From a virus: 36,192 nucleotides of DNA. The notes beneath the pieces are model-generated. The model made no database searches, was not told the DNA's origin, and was given only the letters and a program-made list of their open reading frames with translations. This document shows positions 1 through 6,199 of the stretch, piece after piece. The stretch covers positions 1-36,192 of the IMG/VR virus record IMGVR_UViG_3300047393_000050; one strand, given 5' to 3'. The first letter of the stretch is position 1. Each line of letters starts with the position of its first letter. Position numbers and translations under genes: made by a program.

Positions 1-1
1 T

Positions 2-202
2 ATCAAAGATACTTTTGATGATGATGAGCTTACCGCTTTGGTAGATTCAATTAAAATGAGAGCAATTCTTATGTATAAAACAAACAAAAGAATAAACGAA
101 ATTGAATTAGATTTATCAATGTTTGGAAATATCAGTTCAGATAATAGAATTGAATTAGCAAGTAAAAAATTATTACTTACCAAACTAATTAACGATTTGT
201 AA
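2..202 (+). CDS. Partial hypothetical acidic early protein (5' end cut off)
   Basis: The reading frame is open from the first full codon and stops at 200-202. The 66 visible residues match the C-terminal two thirds of the 98-aa protein at 35283-35579, with one substitution (Ala for Val in the DELTxLVDS segment). The protein is acidic and probably helical, with no recognisable domain. It lies 2 bp before the next small gene, as in the other copy. The truncation is simply the contig edge. Function unknown. Confidence 0.8.
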   Translation: MKDTFDDDELTALVDSIKMRAILMYKTNKRINEIELDLSMFGNISSDNRIELASKKLLLTKLINDL

Positions 203-204
203 TT

Positions 205-363
205 ATGAAAATATTTAGAAAAGTTTACGAGTTGAATTACGAGTATGATATGTTTTTTGTTTACAGAAGCATTGAATTTTTTGGCTTGAAAATTAGTAAA
301 AAATTACTCAAAGAATTTATTACAATTGAAGCTGCCGTAAAATATTTAAAAACATTAAAATAA
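205..363 (+). CDS. Small hypothetical early protein, 52 aa
   Basis: ATG at 205 to TAA at 361-363, giving 52 residues (MKIFRKVYEL...YLKTLK). It is basic and aromatic-rich, with no transmembrane segment or recognised domain. It is 2 bp downstream of the preceding gene, so the two are probably translated together. A copy with one substitution (Ile3 to Val) lies at 35582-35740. Two of the three differences between the copies are synonymous, which supports real coding. Function unknown; such short early phage genes often act on host proteins, but nothing in the sequence shows this. Confidence 0.7.
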   Translation: MKIFRKVYELNYEYDMFFVYRSIEFFGLKISKKLLKEFITIEAAVKYLKTLK

Positions 364-368
364 AAGGC

Positions 369-404
369 TATACCCTTAAATTAAATAATAATAATAAGGG
401 TATA
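369..404. promoter_or_regulatory. Perfect 10-bp inverted repeat (hairpin or operator) between early genes
   Basis: TATACCCTTA (369-378) and TAAGGGTATA (395-404) are exact reverse complements around a 16-bp loop. The element is kept in the right copy (35968-36003) with the same arm sequences and loop length, although the flanking genes differ. There is no clear U-tract right after the stem, so it is not a typical terminator. It could be an operator, an RNA processing site or a recombination boundary. Confidence 0.7.
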
Positions 405-433
405 ACCTTAAATTAAAAATCAAAATAATAATT

Positions 434-649
434 ATGACCGCTAAAAAACAAACCGTATTTAAAAGTTTAATCAATAGACTTTATAAAGATTTCTTTAATA
501 AAGAAGATGAAGAAAATTATTTAGAATTAGAAAAGCAACAAATGAGAGCCGCTTGGAGTGCATCATACGAAAATATGAGAAAAACTTTTGGTAATAGTAA
601 TTACACTCCAATAGATTTTGAAGAATATTACAACGAAAATTATAATTAG
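434..649 (+). CDS. Hypothetical early protein, 71 aa
   Basis: ATG at 434 to TAG at 647-649. The protein begins MTAKKQTVFKSLINRLYKDF, with a basic N-terminal half and an acidic Tyr/Asn-rich C-terminus. No domain recognised. The start of the same gene is present at the right edge (36128), with Tyr in place of Ala3, which confirms the start codon. It follows the conserved hairpin and precedes the ribbon-helix-helix-like gene by 8 bp. Function unknown. Confidence 0.7.
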   Translation: MTAKKQTVFKSLINRLYKDFFNKEDEENYLELEKQQMRAAWSASYENMRKTFGNSNYTPIDFEEYYNENYN

Positions 650-657
650 AAACAGAA

Positions 658-840
658 ATGAAAGAAACAAAAAACGAAAGAAACGCTGGAAGAAAACCTA
701 AATTCAAAAAAGGGGTAAAAACTTTTGTCATTGCTGACAAACTTCCCCAGCCAGTTGAAAAACAAATTAGAAACTATATTGAAGAAGTTTCAAAACCATT
801 CTTAAATGACGAACCAATTAAATCAAGAAAAAATGAGTAA
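658..840 (+). CDS. Ribbon-helix-helix-like small DNA-binding protein, 60 aa
   Basis: The 60-residue product carries an N-terminal NAGRKPKFKKG segment, then a short strand-like KTFVIADKLP stretch and a helix (VEKQIRNYIEEV). This pattern of a GRPxKF-type basic lead-in, a strand and a helix is common in small RHH regulators of plasmids and phages. Only one strand-helix unit is evident, so the assignment is an inference. The stop overlaps the start of the next small gene (ATGAGTAA), implying translational coupling. It might regulate the early operon, but no target site can be shown here. Confidence 0.5.
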   Translation: MKETKNERNAGRKPKFKKGVKTFVIADKLPQPVEKQIRNYIEEVSKPFLNDEPIKSRKNE

Positions 841-973
841 TAAAAATAAAAAGAACAAAGAAAATAATGCCGAACGTTTTAATCGTTGGATGAAAGAAAA
901 AGTTCAGTCTATTTATTATTCTGATAATCTGAAAATGTGCAATGCTTACGAAAGAGTTTTAAAATATGAGTAA
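833..973 (+). CDS. Small basic hypothetical protein, 46 aa, translationally coupled
   Basis: ATG at 833 lies inside the stop of the RHH-like gene (8-bp overlap), and its own stop at 971-973 overlaps the ATG of the AP2-domain gene (966) by 8 bp. The product, beginning MSNKNKKNKENNAERFNRW, has a very basic head and then a helix-prone segment ending in LKMCNAYERVLKYE. The two ATGAGTAA-type overlaps are the main evidence that it is real. Function unknown. Confidence 0.6.
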   Translation: MSNKNKKNKENNAERFNRWMKEKVQSIYYSDNLKMCNAYERVLKYE

Positions 974-1175
974 GAAATATACTGGAGTAACTTACCATAG
1001 AAAATTAGGCAAATATGAATCACGTGTTACATATTCTGGAATCACATACAAAGCTGGTTGGTATGACACAGAAATTGAAGCGGTACGTGCCAGAGATTTG
1101 CTTATTATCAAAAAAGGATTGCCAGTAAAATTGCAAATATTAAAACCAATTTCACAAATAAAAAAGACCGAATAA
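966..1175 (+). CDS. Stand-alone AP2-type DNA-binding domain protein, 69 aa
   Basis: Residues 5-52 follow the AP2/ERF pattern: a GVTYHRKLGKYESRV first strand pair, a GITYKAGWYDTEIEA turn with the conserved W/F-DT-E-E-A segment, then the helix VRARDLLIIKKGL. In bacteria and phages this fold usually sits beside an HNH endonuclease domain in homing nucleases. Here nothing else is fused, and no HNH motif lies next to it. It closes the early operon, just before the recT promoter, so it may bind DNA as a regulator or be the remnant of a mobile nuclease. The fold call is fairly firm; the role is not known. Confidence 0.7.
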   Translation: MSKKYTGVTYHRKLGKYESRVTYSGITYKAGWYDTEIEAVRARDLLIIKKGLPVKLQILKPISQIKKTE

Positions 1176-1207
1176 TTAGTTTAAATAAAATTTTTTAATT
1201 AAATTTG
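1176..1207 (+). promoter_or_regulatory. Early-type promoter upstream of recT
   Basis: The -7 element TAAATTTG spans 1200-1207 and matches TAnnTTTG of Bacteroidota. The -33 position (around 1176-1179) reads TTAG, a weak match to TTTG. The downstream bases TTTATCAATATTAAA resemble the start of the other early-type promoters at 2473, 9198 and 35119. Initiation is expected about 1212-1215, leaving a leader of roughly 20 nt before the ATG at 1233. Confidence 0.6.
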
Positions 1208-1232
1208 TTTATCAATATTAAAAACCAAAAAT

Positions 1233-2129
1233 ATGAATACACAAGTTCAAACTACCAGCCAGAAAAAAGGCTTTGCACAATTGTTGGATAGTCCAGCTAT
1301 TAAAGAAAGAATCAAGGAGGTTCTAAAAGACAGAGATACACAATTTGTCAGTTCGGCTTTGAGCCTTTTTAATGCGAATGATAAATTACAAGCGTGTGAG
1401 CCAGCAAGTCTATTCAATGCTTGTTTGACCGCAACTTCACTTGGATTACCAATTAATAACAATCTTGGATTTGCTTACATCATACCTTATGGTCGTGAAG
1501 CTCAATTTCAAATTGGTTACAAAGGTTTTCGCCAATTGGCAATCAATTCAAATCAATACAAAAATCTTGAAGTAAAAGAAATTTACGAAGGTCAATTGGT
1601 GGAAGATGATAGTTTTGGCGGATATCACTTTGAATGGAAGTCCAAGACGAGCGAAAAAGTAATTGGTTACTCTTCGTACTTCAAACTTTTAAACGGCTTT
1701 GAAAACGTATTTTTTATGCCTATTGAAGAAATAAATAAACACGCAAAGAAATATTCACAGACTTTCAAAAAATATGGAACTGGATTGTGGAAAGACGATT
1801 TTGATAAAATGGCGAAAAAAACGGTTGTTAAATTACATTTGAATTCTGGATTTGCTCCACTTTCAATTGAAATGCAAAAAGCTTCAGCAGTTGACCAGTC
1901 AGTTATTAAAGATGACGGAAATTTCAAATATCCAGATAACGAACCAATTGACCTTGACACATTGAATGAAAAAGAGGAAGACAAAAGAACTCTCCAATTT
2001 TTAAATTCTGTTACAACTCTTGATGGTTTTATGGAGCTAAAAAATAGCGTTCCATTAGAAGTATTTGAAAGGCTTGCGGATAAATTCAACGATGTAGAAA
2101 ATAACTTAATTTTAAATCAACAACAATAA
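1233..2129 (+). CDS. recT: RecT-family single-strand annealing recombinase
   Basis: At 298 aa this is full length for RecT. It shows the family's sequential blocks: an N-terminal helical region, CLTATSLGLPIN and FAYIIPYGREAQFQIGYKGF (residues about 70-100), then QLAINSNQY and the C-terminal KMAKKTVVKLHLNSG segment. RecT coats single-stranded DNA and anneals complementary strands, acting with a 5'-3' exonuclease, which is encoded just downstream at 2532. It has its own promoter and is followed after 1 bp by a small protein with an SSB-like tip. In a phage without a polymerase, this is the likely core of recombination-dependent replication and concatemer formation. Confidence 0.93.
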   Translation: MNTQVQTTSQKKGFAQLLDSPAIKERIKEVLKDRDTQFVSSALSLFNANDKLQACEPASLFNACLTATSLGLPINNNLGFAYIIPYGREAQFQIGYKGFRQLAINSNQYKNLEVKEIYEGQLVEDDSFGGYHFEWKSKTSEKVIGYSSYFKLLNGFENVFFMPIEEINKHAKKYSQTFKKYGTGLWKDDFDKMAKKTVVKLHLNSGFAPLSIEMQKASAVDQSVIKDDGNFKYPDNEPIDLDTLNEKEEDKRTLQFLNSVTTLDGFMELKNSVPLEVFERLADKFNDVENNLILNQQQ

Positions 2130-2130
2130 A

Positions 2131-2427
2131 ATGAAAACAGGAAAAAGACGTTCAATGTCGTTATGCTTAACGGATATAGACAAAAGCAAAATTTTAAAAC
2201 ACGAAAATGGAAAATTATATTTGTCTATTGACACATACGATTATGACCAGCCAGATAAATATGATAATGATTTTAGCGTTTCAATATCTTTATCAAAAGA
2301 AGAAATTGAAAAGAAGAAAGCTGGAGAAGAAGTGTTAAGATGTTTTATTGGGAATGGTAGGATTTGGGAAGATACTGACAAAATGAAGCCAATTTCAGAA
2401 GAAGAAAAAGACGATTTACCATTTTAA
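2131..2427 (+). CDS. Small protein with an SSB-like acidic C-terminal tip, 98 aa
   Basis: The 98-residue product starts 1 bp after recT. It ends in EEEKDDLPF, very close to the DDDIPF/DDLPF tip by which bacterial SSB recruits partner proteins. The body is short and strand-rich (GKLYLSIDTYDYDQ, FSVSISLSKEEIE, EVLRCFIGNGRIW) and could form a compact OB-like barrel, but no canonical SSB signature is visible. Its place between an annealase and an exonuclease fits a phage single-stranded DNA-binding protein. The function is inferred from the tip and the context. The operon ends here at a strong terminator. Confidence 0.6.
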   Translation: MKTGKRRSMSLCLTDIDKSKILKHENGKLYLSIDTYDYDQPDKYDNDFSVSISLSKEEIEKKKAGEEVLRCFIGNGRIWEDTDKMKPISEEEKDDLPF

Positions 2428-2433
2428 TAAATT

Positions 2434-2464
2434 AGCGAGGTTTAAAATAAATCTCGCTTTTTTT
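2434..2464 (+). terminator. Intrinsic terminator after the recT operon
   Basis: AGCGAGGTTT (2434-2443) pairs with AAATCTCGCT (2449-2458), 10 bp with one G-U pair, around a 5-nt loop. A run of seven T follows. It lies 6 bp after the stop of the SSB-tip gene and just before a fresh promoter at 2473. Confidence 0.9.
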
Positions 2465-2472
2465 ATATAAAA

Positions 2473-2503
2473 TTTGTTAATTAAAATTTATTTATTAAAT
2501 TTG
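2473..2503 (+). promoter_or_regulatory. Early-type promoter for exonuclease and ninG
   Basis: TTTG at 2473-2476, exactly 19 bp, then TAAATTTG at 2496-2503: a full match to the Bacteroidota TTTG-N19-TAnnTTTG consensus. The spacer begins TTAATTAAAA, and the leader reads C-TATTCAAAATCAAT, both shared with the other early-type promoters. The ATG at 2532 lies 28 bp downstream of the -7 box. Confidence 0.85.
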
Positions 2504-2531
2504 CTATTCAAAATCAATAAAAATCAATATT

Positions 2532-3443
2532 ATGAAAACCGAAGTTACATTTGAAAATTACCTATTTCGTTGTTCTGGACTTGGCTCTTTGATGACTGGT
2601 GTAAAACCAAACTTGACAGAAAATCAAGAAAAAACAATGATTGACTTACTTGAAAAACAAAAAGTAGGAAAGATAACAGAGAAGCAAACGATTACCCTTG
2701 GCGATTTATTAGCTAAAAAACACGCACCAATTGAGCTTTCCGCTGGTGTTAAAACGTATTTGAAACAATTGCATCGTGAATATATTTTCAAAAGAAGCAA
2801 TATTATGAAAAGCAAATACACTGAAAAAGGTATTCAAGTTGAGGACCAGTCTTTGACTTTGTATTCTAACTTTATCGGAAAGCCGTTTTTTAAAAATAAA
2901 GAGCGTTTCAAGAATGAATATTTTAGTGGGGAGCCAGATAACAAAGCTGGAGTGATTCGTGACATCAAATCCTCTTGGGATTATTCTACATTTCCAATGT
3001 ATGATACTGAAATTAAAAATCAAGATTATGTGTACCAGCTCAACGGGTATATGGATTTAACTGGAATAGAAGAAGCCGAGTTGATTTATTGCCTTGTTGA
3101 TACTCCACATAAGATTATCAATGACGAAATTAGACGAGCGGATTGGAATTATAACGTAATGGATAATGACGGAAACATTCGCGAAGATTCTATTCATTTA
3201 ATTGTTGAGATTGTTCAAAATAAAATTTATACTCATAAAGGATTGTTAGAATTTTGCGAACAAAATCCAAGTGTAAATATTGATTGGTTCACAGACTTCA
3301 GAGAAATTCCAGAAAATATGAGAATTAAAATTTTCAAAACTTCAAAAGACCAAGTTTTAATAGATTCAATAAAAAGCCAAATTGACAAAGCGAGAACATT
3401 TTTAAATGATTTGAGTTTGGAATTGGCAAATCAAATTATATAA
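2532..3443 (+). CDS. PD-(D/E)XK exonuclease, RecT partner
   Basis: 303 aa. An acidic residue pair at E104-D105 (GIQVEDQSL) is followed by the core GEPD at 133-136, DIKSSW at 144-149 (catalytic Asp and Lys of the D-(D/E)XK site), and YQLNGYM at 168-174, which fits the QxxxY motif typical of RecB/RecE/lambda-type exonucleases. Such enzymes resect double-stranded DNA ends so that RecT can load. It has its own promoter and is followed after 1 bp by ninG. A role in processing replication intermediates is inferred from the neighbours. Which subfamily it belongs to (YqaJ-like or RecE-like) cannot be told by eye. Confidence 0.82.
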   Translation: MKTEVTFENYLFRCSGLGSLMTGVKPNLTENQEKTMIDLLEKQKVGKITEKQTITLGDLLAKKHAPIELSAGVKTYLKQLHREYIFKRSNIMKSKYTEKGIQVEDQSLTLYSNFIGKPFFKNKERFKNEYFSGEPDNKAGVIRDIKSSWDYSTFPMYDTEIKNQDYVYQLNGYMDLTGIEEAELIYCLVDTPHKIINDEIRRADWNYNVMDNDGNIREDSIHLIVEIVQNKIYTHKGLLEFCEQNPSVNIDWFTDFREIPENMRIKIFKTSKDQVLIDSIKSQIDKARTFLNDLSLELANQII

Positions 3444-3444
3444 A

Positions 3445-4038
3445 ATGGAAATAAAATCCAAACACTGCAAAGGAACTGGATTGGCAAAAGGTTTTGGTTG
3501 TAATAAACTGACTCCTTTTCGTCATTACGGATTGTGTTCAAGCTGCTACCCAGATTGGTTGCTAAATTCTGAAAATGGAAAAATCAAAATGGCAAAAGCT
3601 TTAAACAAAGTTCAAGCTCCAAGAAAAAGCCTTGAAAAAGCCGAAAAGGAAAAAAAAGAATTGACTTCTTTGAAACTGGCGCATAATACAACAAAAACCG
3701 CAGTACATTCTTTTGTTAGAGAACGTGACGCTGGAAAACCTTGTATTAGTTGTGGTGTTCTTTGGAATAAAGAATTTCAAGCTGGGCATTACTATCCAGC
3801 TGGAAGCTTTGAAACATTAAAATATGATTTAGATAACATACACGGACAATGTGTTCAATGTAATTTATATAAAGAAGGGAATTTTGAAAATTACACTTTA
3901 CGTTTGCCTTTAAGAATTGGAAAAGAAGCCTTTGATAGAATTGTCAAATTAGCTGGAATAGATAAACAATTTCAAAAATTTTGGGATGTTGACAAATTAA
4001 AATCAATTCGGGAACAAATTAAGCAATGGAAGAAATAG
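3445..4038 (+). CDS. ninG: NinG/Rap-type recombination protein
   Basis: 197 aa, normal length for the family. An N-terminal zinc-ribbon-like set (C8, C19, C31, C34, with CSSCYPDW) is followed by a charged helix (residues about 55-80). The NinG core comes next: RDAGKPCISCG (94-104), AGHYYPAGS (113-121) and HGQCVQCN (133-140), an HNH-like metal site with C100, C103, H115, C136 and C139. Lambda NinG (Rap) acts on branched recombination intermediates and promotes RecA-independent exchange. Its place after RecT and the exonuclease agrees with that. The last 13 bp overlap the next small gene. Confidence 0.9.
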   Translation: MEIKSKHCKGTGLAKGFGCNKLTPFRHYGLCSSCYPDWLLNSENGKIKMAKALNKVQAPRKSLEKAEKEKKELTSLKLAHNTTKTAVHSFVRERDAGKPCISCGVLWNKEFQAGHYYPAGSFETLKYDLDNIHGQCVQCNLYKEGNFENYTLRLPLRIGKEAFDRIVKLAGIDKQFQKFWDVDKLKSIREQIKQWKK

Positions 4039-4199
4039 AAATCATTGCTATTGAGCTAAAAAATGGCATTGTAAGAAAGAAATATATGCAATTAGATGAA
4101 TGGCTTCACTTTCATAAAAACAAGCGAAAAAAAGGCTTTCAGTACATTGCTTACAAGAAAGGTTTTTCTCAATTTAAAATTACAAACGAAAAAAAATGA
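4026..4199 (+). CDS. Small basic hypothetical protein, 57 aa
   Basis: ATG at 4026 lies inside the end of ninG in another frame, and the TGA is at 4197-4199. The product (MEEIEIIAIELKNGIVRKKY...) is acidic at the start, then strongly basic, with many aromatic residues. No domain recognised. It is the last gene of the ninG operon, before a 175-bp non-coding segment. Overlapping starts are the rule in this genome, which supports it. Confidence 0.6.
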   Translation: MEEIEIIAIELKNGIVRKKYMQLDEWLHFHKNKRKKGFQYIAYKKGFSQFKITNEKK

Positions 4200-4230
4200 T
4201 AAAAAAATTTTTTTATTTAATAAATATTTT

Positions 4231-4256
4231 TAATTTAGCGGAGTAATTTAGTGAGA
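4231..4256 (+). promoter_or_regulatory. Tandem 13-bp repeat with a promoter-like box
   Basis: TAATTTAGCGGAG (4231-4243) is followed directly by TAATTTAGTGAGA (4244-4256), 10 of 13 bases identical. TAATTTAG differs from TAnnTTTG by one base. If the first copy is a -7 element, transcription would start near 4243-4246, just before the first arm of the structured RNA. The -33 position (4208-4211) reads TTTT, so the promoter is weak or needs an activator. It could equally be a protein-binding repeat. Confidence 0.4.
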
Positions 4257-4334
4257 TTTATTACGATTAGAAAATATTATAAAAATCCGATATGGAAACC
4301 TAAATCTCACAATAAGGCGACCGTATCGGATTTT
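4251..4334 (+). ncRNA. Predicted H-type pseudoknot RNA (two interleaved long stems)
   Basis: Stem 1 is GTGAGATTTA (4251-4260) with TAAATCTCAC (4301-4310), a perfect 10 bp. Stem 2 is AAAATCCGATATGG (4282-4295) with CCGTATCGGATTTT (4321-4334), 14 bp with one G-U pair. The arms alternate (1, 2, 1', 2'), which is the H-type pseudoknot topology, with loops of 21, 5 and 10 nt. The segment holds no supported gene and lies 41 bp before the ATG at 4375, at the head of the replication-gene operon. It could be a 5'-leader regulator, a free small RNA, or two overlapping DNA dyads at an origin. The pairings are read directly from the sequence; the function is not known. Confidence 0.75.
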
Positions 4335-4374
4335 AAATTTAATAGTTATTGGTAATCTTTAAACCATTATAAAT

Positions 4375-4596
4375 ATGGCAAATGTCAAATTAATTTTTCA
4401 CGAAAAAGGAACTGAAAAACAATTGCAATGTTATGCTAATAATTTTAATGAAATATACATTGAAATTTTAGATAATGATTATGAAAATAGTTATAATATT
4501 CAAAGCATTTCATTAGATAAAAATACTGCAATTAGATTAGTTCGTGAATTAAAAAAACAAATTGGATTTTTAGAAAGTGAGGTACAAAATGGCTGA
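4375..4596 (+). CDS. Hypothetical protein, 73 aa, first gene after the pseudoknot
   Basis: ATG at 4375 to TGA at 4594-4596. The strand-rich start (MANVKLIFHEKG) and the C-terminal helix (TAIRLVRELKKQIGFLESE) suggest a small alpha/beta protein. No family recognised. Its stop overlaps the ATG of the DUF6291-like gene by 8 bp, so the two are coupled. If the upstream RNA is a cis-regulator, this is the first gene it would control. Confidence 0.65.
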   Translation: MANVKLIFHEKGTEKQLQCYANNFNEIYIEILDNDYENSYNIQSISLDKNTAIRLVRELKKQIGFLESEVQNG

Positions 4597-5350
4597 AAAT
4601 AAAAAATCATTTGTTTTATATTCTGATAATAAATCAATCATTGATTTACTTTCCAATGAACAAGCTGGATTACTTCTTAAAACATTATTCAAATACGTAA
4701 ATGATGAAAATCCAGAAATAGACCAATCTATTGCAATAGTTTTTGAAGTTATTAAATTACAATTGAAACGCGATTTAATAAAATGGGAACATACAAAAGA
4801 AAGTCGTTCTATTGCTGGTAAAGCATCTGCAGAAGCTAAAAGATTAGCTAAATTAAAAGAACAAAAATTAACAAATTCAACAAATGTTGATTTTGTAGAA
4901 CAAAGCTCAACAAAATCAACTGTAAGTGTTAATGTAAGTGTAAGTGATAGTGTAAGTGATAATGTTATAAATGAAGAAAATAATAATACGGCTTCGCCTT
5001 TTTCTTTTTTTAATTCTTTAATCGCTTATGGATTTGATAAAAAATTAGTTTCCGATTGGATTAAAGTACGTAAAACTAAAAAAGCTACAAATACAGAAAC
5101 TTCATTTAAAAGTTTTATAAATGAAATTGAAAAAAGAAATTGTAATTTGAATCAAATTTTAGAATTCATTATTGTAAAAAATTGGAGCGGATTCAAATGG
5201 AGTTGGTATGATGCTGAATTTCAAAAAGAAAAAAGTTCCGCCAAAAAAGAAAGTGAGTCAATTGTTGCTGGAAGACAAACCGCTTCAACTATCCAACAAA
5301 ATTTAGATGCTACTGGACTTTATGTTCCAAGCCAACAAAACAATCTTTAA
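4589..5350 (+). CDS. DUF6291-like phage replication-region protein
   Basis: 253 aa from the ATG at 4589; an in-frame GTG at 4577 is less likely. Residues 1-70 follow the DUF6291 pattern: KKSFVLYSDN, LLSNEQAGLLLKTLFKYVND, IVFEVIKLQLKRDLIKW, and the charged RSIAGKASAEAKR segment. A Ser/Val repeat linker (TVSVNVSVSDSVSDNV, encoded around 4918-4965) leads to a C-terminal block with SDWIKVRKTKKATN and WSGFKWSWY, similar to the tails of phage DnaD-like replication proteins that bind DNA or a helicase loader. A role in initiation is inferred from this and from its position; no helicase or polymerase is encoded. Confidence 0.65.
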   Translation: MAENKKSFVLYSDNKSIIDLLSNEQAGLLLKTLFKYVNDENPEIDQSIAIVFEVIKLQLKRDLIKWEHTKESRSIAGKASAEAKRLAKLKEQKLTNSTNVDFVEQSSTKSTVSVNVSVSDSVSDNVINEENNNTASPFSFFNSLIAYGFDKKLVSDWIKVRKTKKATNTETSFKSFINEIEKRNCNLNQILEFIIVKNWSGFKWSWYDAEFQKEKSSAKKESESIVAGRQTASTIQQNLDATGLYVPSQQNNL

Positions 5351-5351
5351 A

Positions 5352-6188
5352 ATGGAAAATCAAATTCAAATTACAAATTCAGAAAATTTTTATTTGCAAA
5401 AAAGACAAAGCGTTCAAATTGAAATAAATTTGCCAGTCAAATCTTTTTTGCAAAAATCATACGACTTCAAAAAAATTAAAGAAATAAAAAAAGACCCGAA
5501 TTTTGTTTTTTTAGTTACTGGTTGGATTACACAAACTTCTGTATTAATGGAAATTAAAAATCCAATTGATAGTTTTATGAAACAAGATATTATTAATATG
5601 CTTGATGGTTACTGGTCAAATTTTACTTTTGAAGAAATGGTAAAAGCGTTTGAAATGGAGCGTTTCGGTCAATTCACAGAACAAACAGAACATTTCCAGC
5701 TTTTTAATTCTACTTACATCGCAAAAGTTTTTAAGAAATATCAAAAATGGAAGTCAGAAAAAAAGATAGAATTAAATATTTCAAACGAAATACAAGCTCC
5801 AGAAAAAACAGAAGAAGAAAAGTTTCAATTAATGACTGAAGCTATAAATAGAAAATACAATGATTTTAAGAGCGATAATGAAGTAAGTGAACCGCTTGTG
5901 TATATTTTTGACGAACTTGTCTTGAGGGGATTAATTCACGTGCCAAAAGATAGCGATTCGCAATATTGGGATTATTATATCAAGAAAAATATAAAAGCTC
6001 GTAAACTATTGGAAATTCAATTGAAAAACCAGCCAACTCAAAATTCAAGCGAACGTAAAGCGATAAAAAAAGAATTAGATAATATTATCCACGGGGAAAG
6101 TAAAAAAATTGATGTGATGGTCAAAAAGTTAATCTTAATAGATTTTTTTACAAGAGCTAAAAATGAAAATAAATCAGTAATAATTTAA
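5352..6188 (+). CDS. Hypothetical replication-region protein, 278 aa
   Basis: The ATG at 5352 is chosen, 1 bp after the stop of the DUF6291-like gene, in place of an upstream in-frame start inside that gene. Residues about 80-135 contain LDGYWSNFTFEEMVKAFE and HFQLFNSTYIAKVFKKYQKW, a helical pattern seen in Bacteroidota phage and plasmid replication-region proteins. The C-terminal half is charged and helical. No Walker motif is visible, so it is not an AAA+ loader on its own evidence. A role in replication is inferred from the neighbour and is uncertain. Confidence 0.55.
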   Translation: MENQIQITNSENFYLQKRQSVQIEINLPVKSFLQKSYDFKKIKEIKKDPNFVFLVTGWITQTSVLMEIKNPIDSFMKQDIINMLDGYWSNFTFEEMVKAFEMERFGQFTEQTEHFQLFNSTYIAKVFKKYQKWKSEKKIELNISNEIQAPEKTEEEKFQLMTEAINRKYNDFKSDNEVSEPLVYIFDELVLRGLIHVPKDSDSQYWDYYIKKNIKARKLLEIQLKNQPTQNSSERKAIKKELDNIIHGESKKIDVMVKKLILIDFFTRAKNENKSVII

Positions 6189-6199
6189 AACCAAAAAAA

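Larger units (their letters stand above)
1..363. repeat. Left copy of the imperfect terminal repeat
   Basis: Aligns base for base, without gaps, to 35378-35740 with six differences, all transitions (about 98.3% identity). Two of the six change an amino acid. Homology resumes after 363 at the hairpin (368 onward) and in the 71-aa gene, with insertions in the right copy. Most likely this is the overlap of a circular or circularly permuted genome assembled from two variants, not a true duplication. Confidence 0.85.

Noticed and set aside
1667-2089. Long open frame on the - strand opposite recT, and similar - strand frames elsewhere
   Set aside because: They mirror the codon pattern of clear + strand genes, contain no recognisable domain and have no promoter or leader. 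All supported genes are on the + strand.
4251-4334. A tRNA or tRNA-like element
   Set aside because: The stems interleave and do not nest. There is no T-loop sequence and no acceptor stem ending near CCA. No tRNA gene was seen in the window.
4577-4588. GTG start for the DUF6291-like protein
   Set aside because: The ATG at 4589 starts directly with the family's opening residues and keeps the usual 8-bp overlap with the preceding gene.
4918-4965. Short repeats read as a CRISPR-like array
   Set aside because: The units are about 6-10 bp and lie in frame within a coding linker (Val-Ser-Asp). There are no spacers of constant length.
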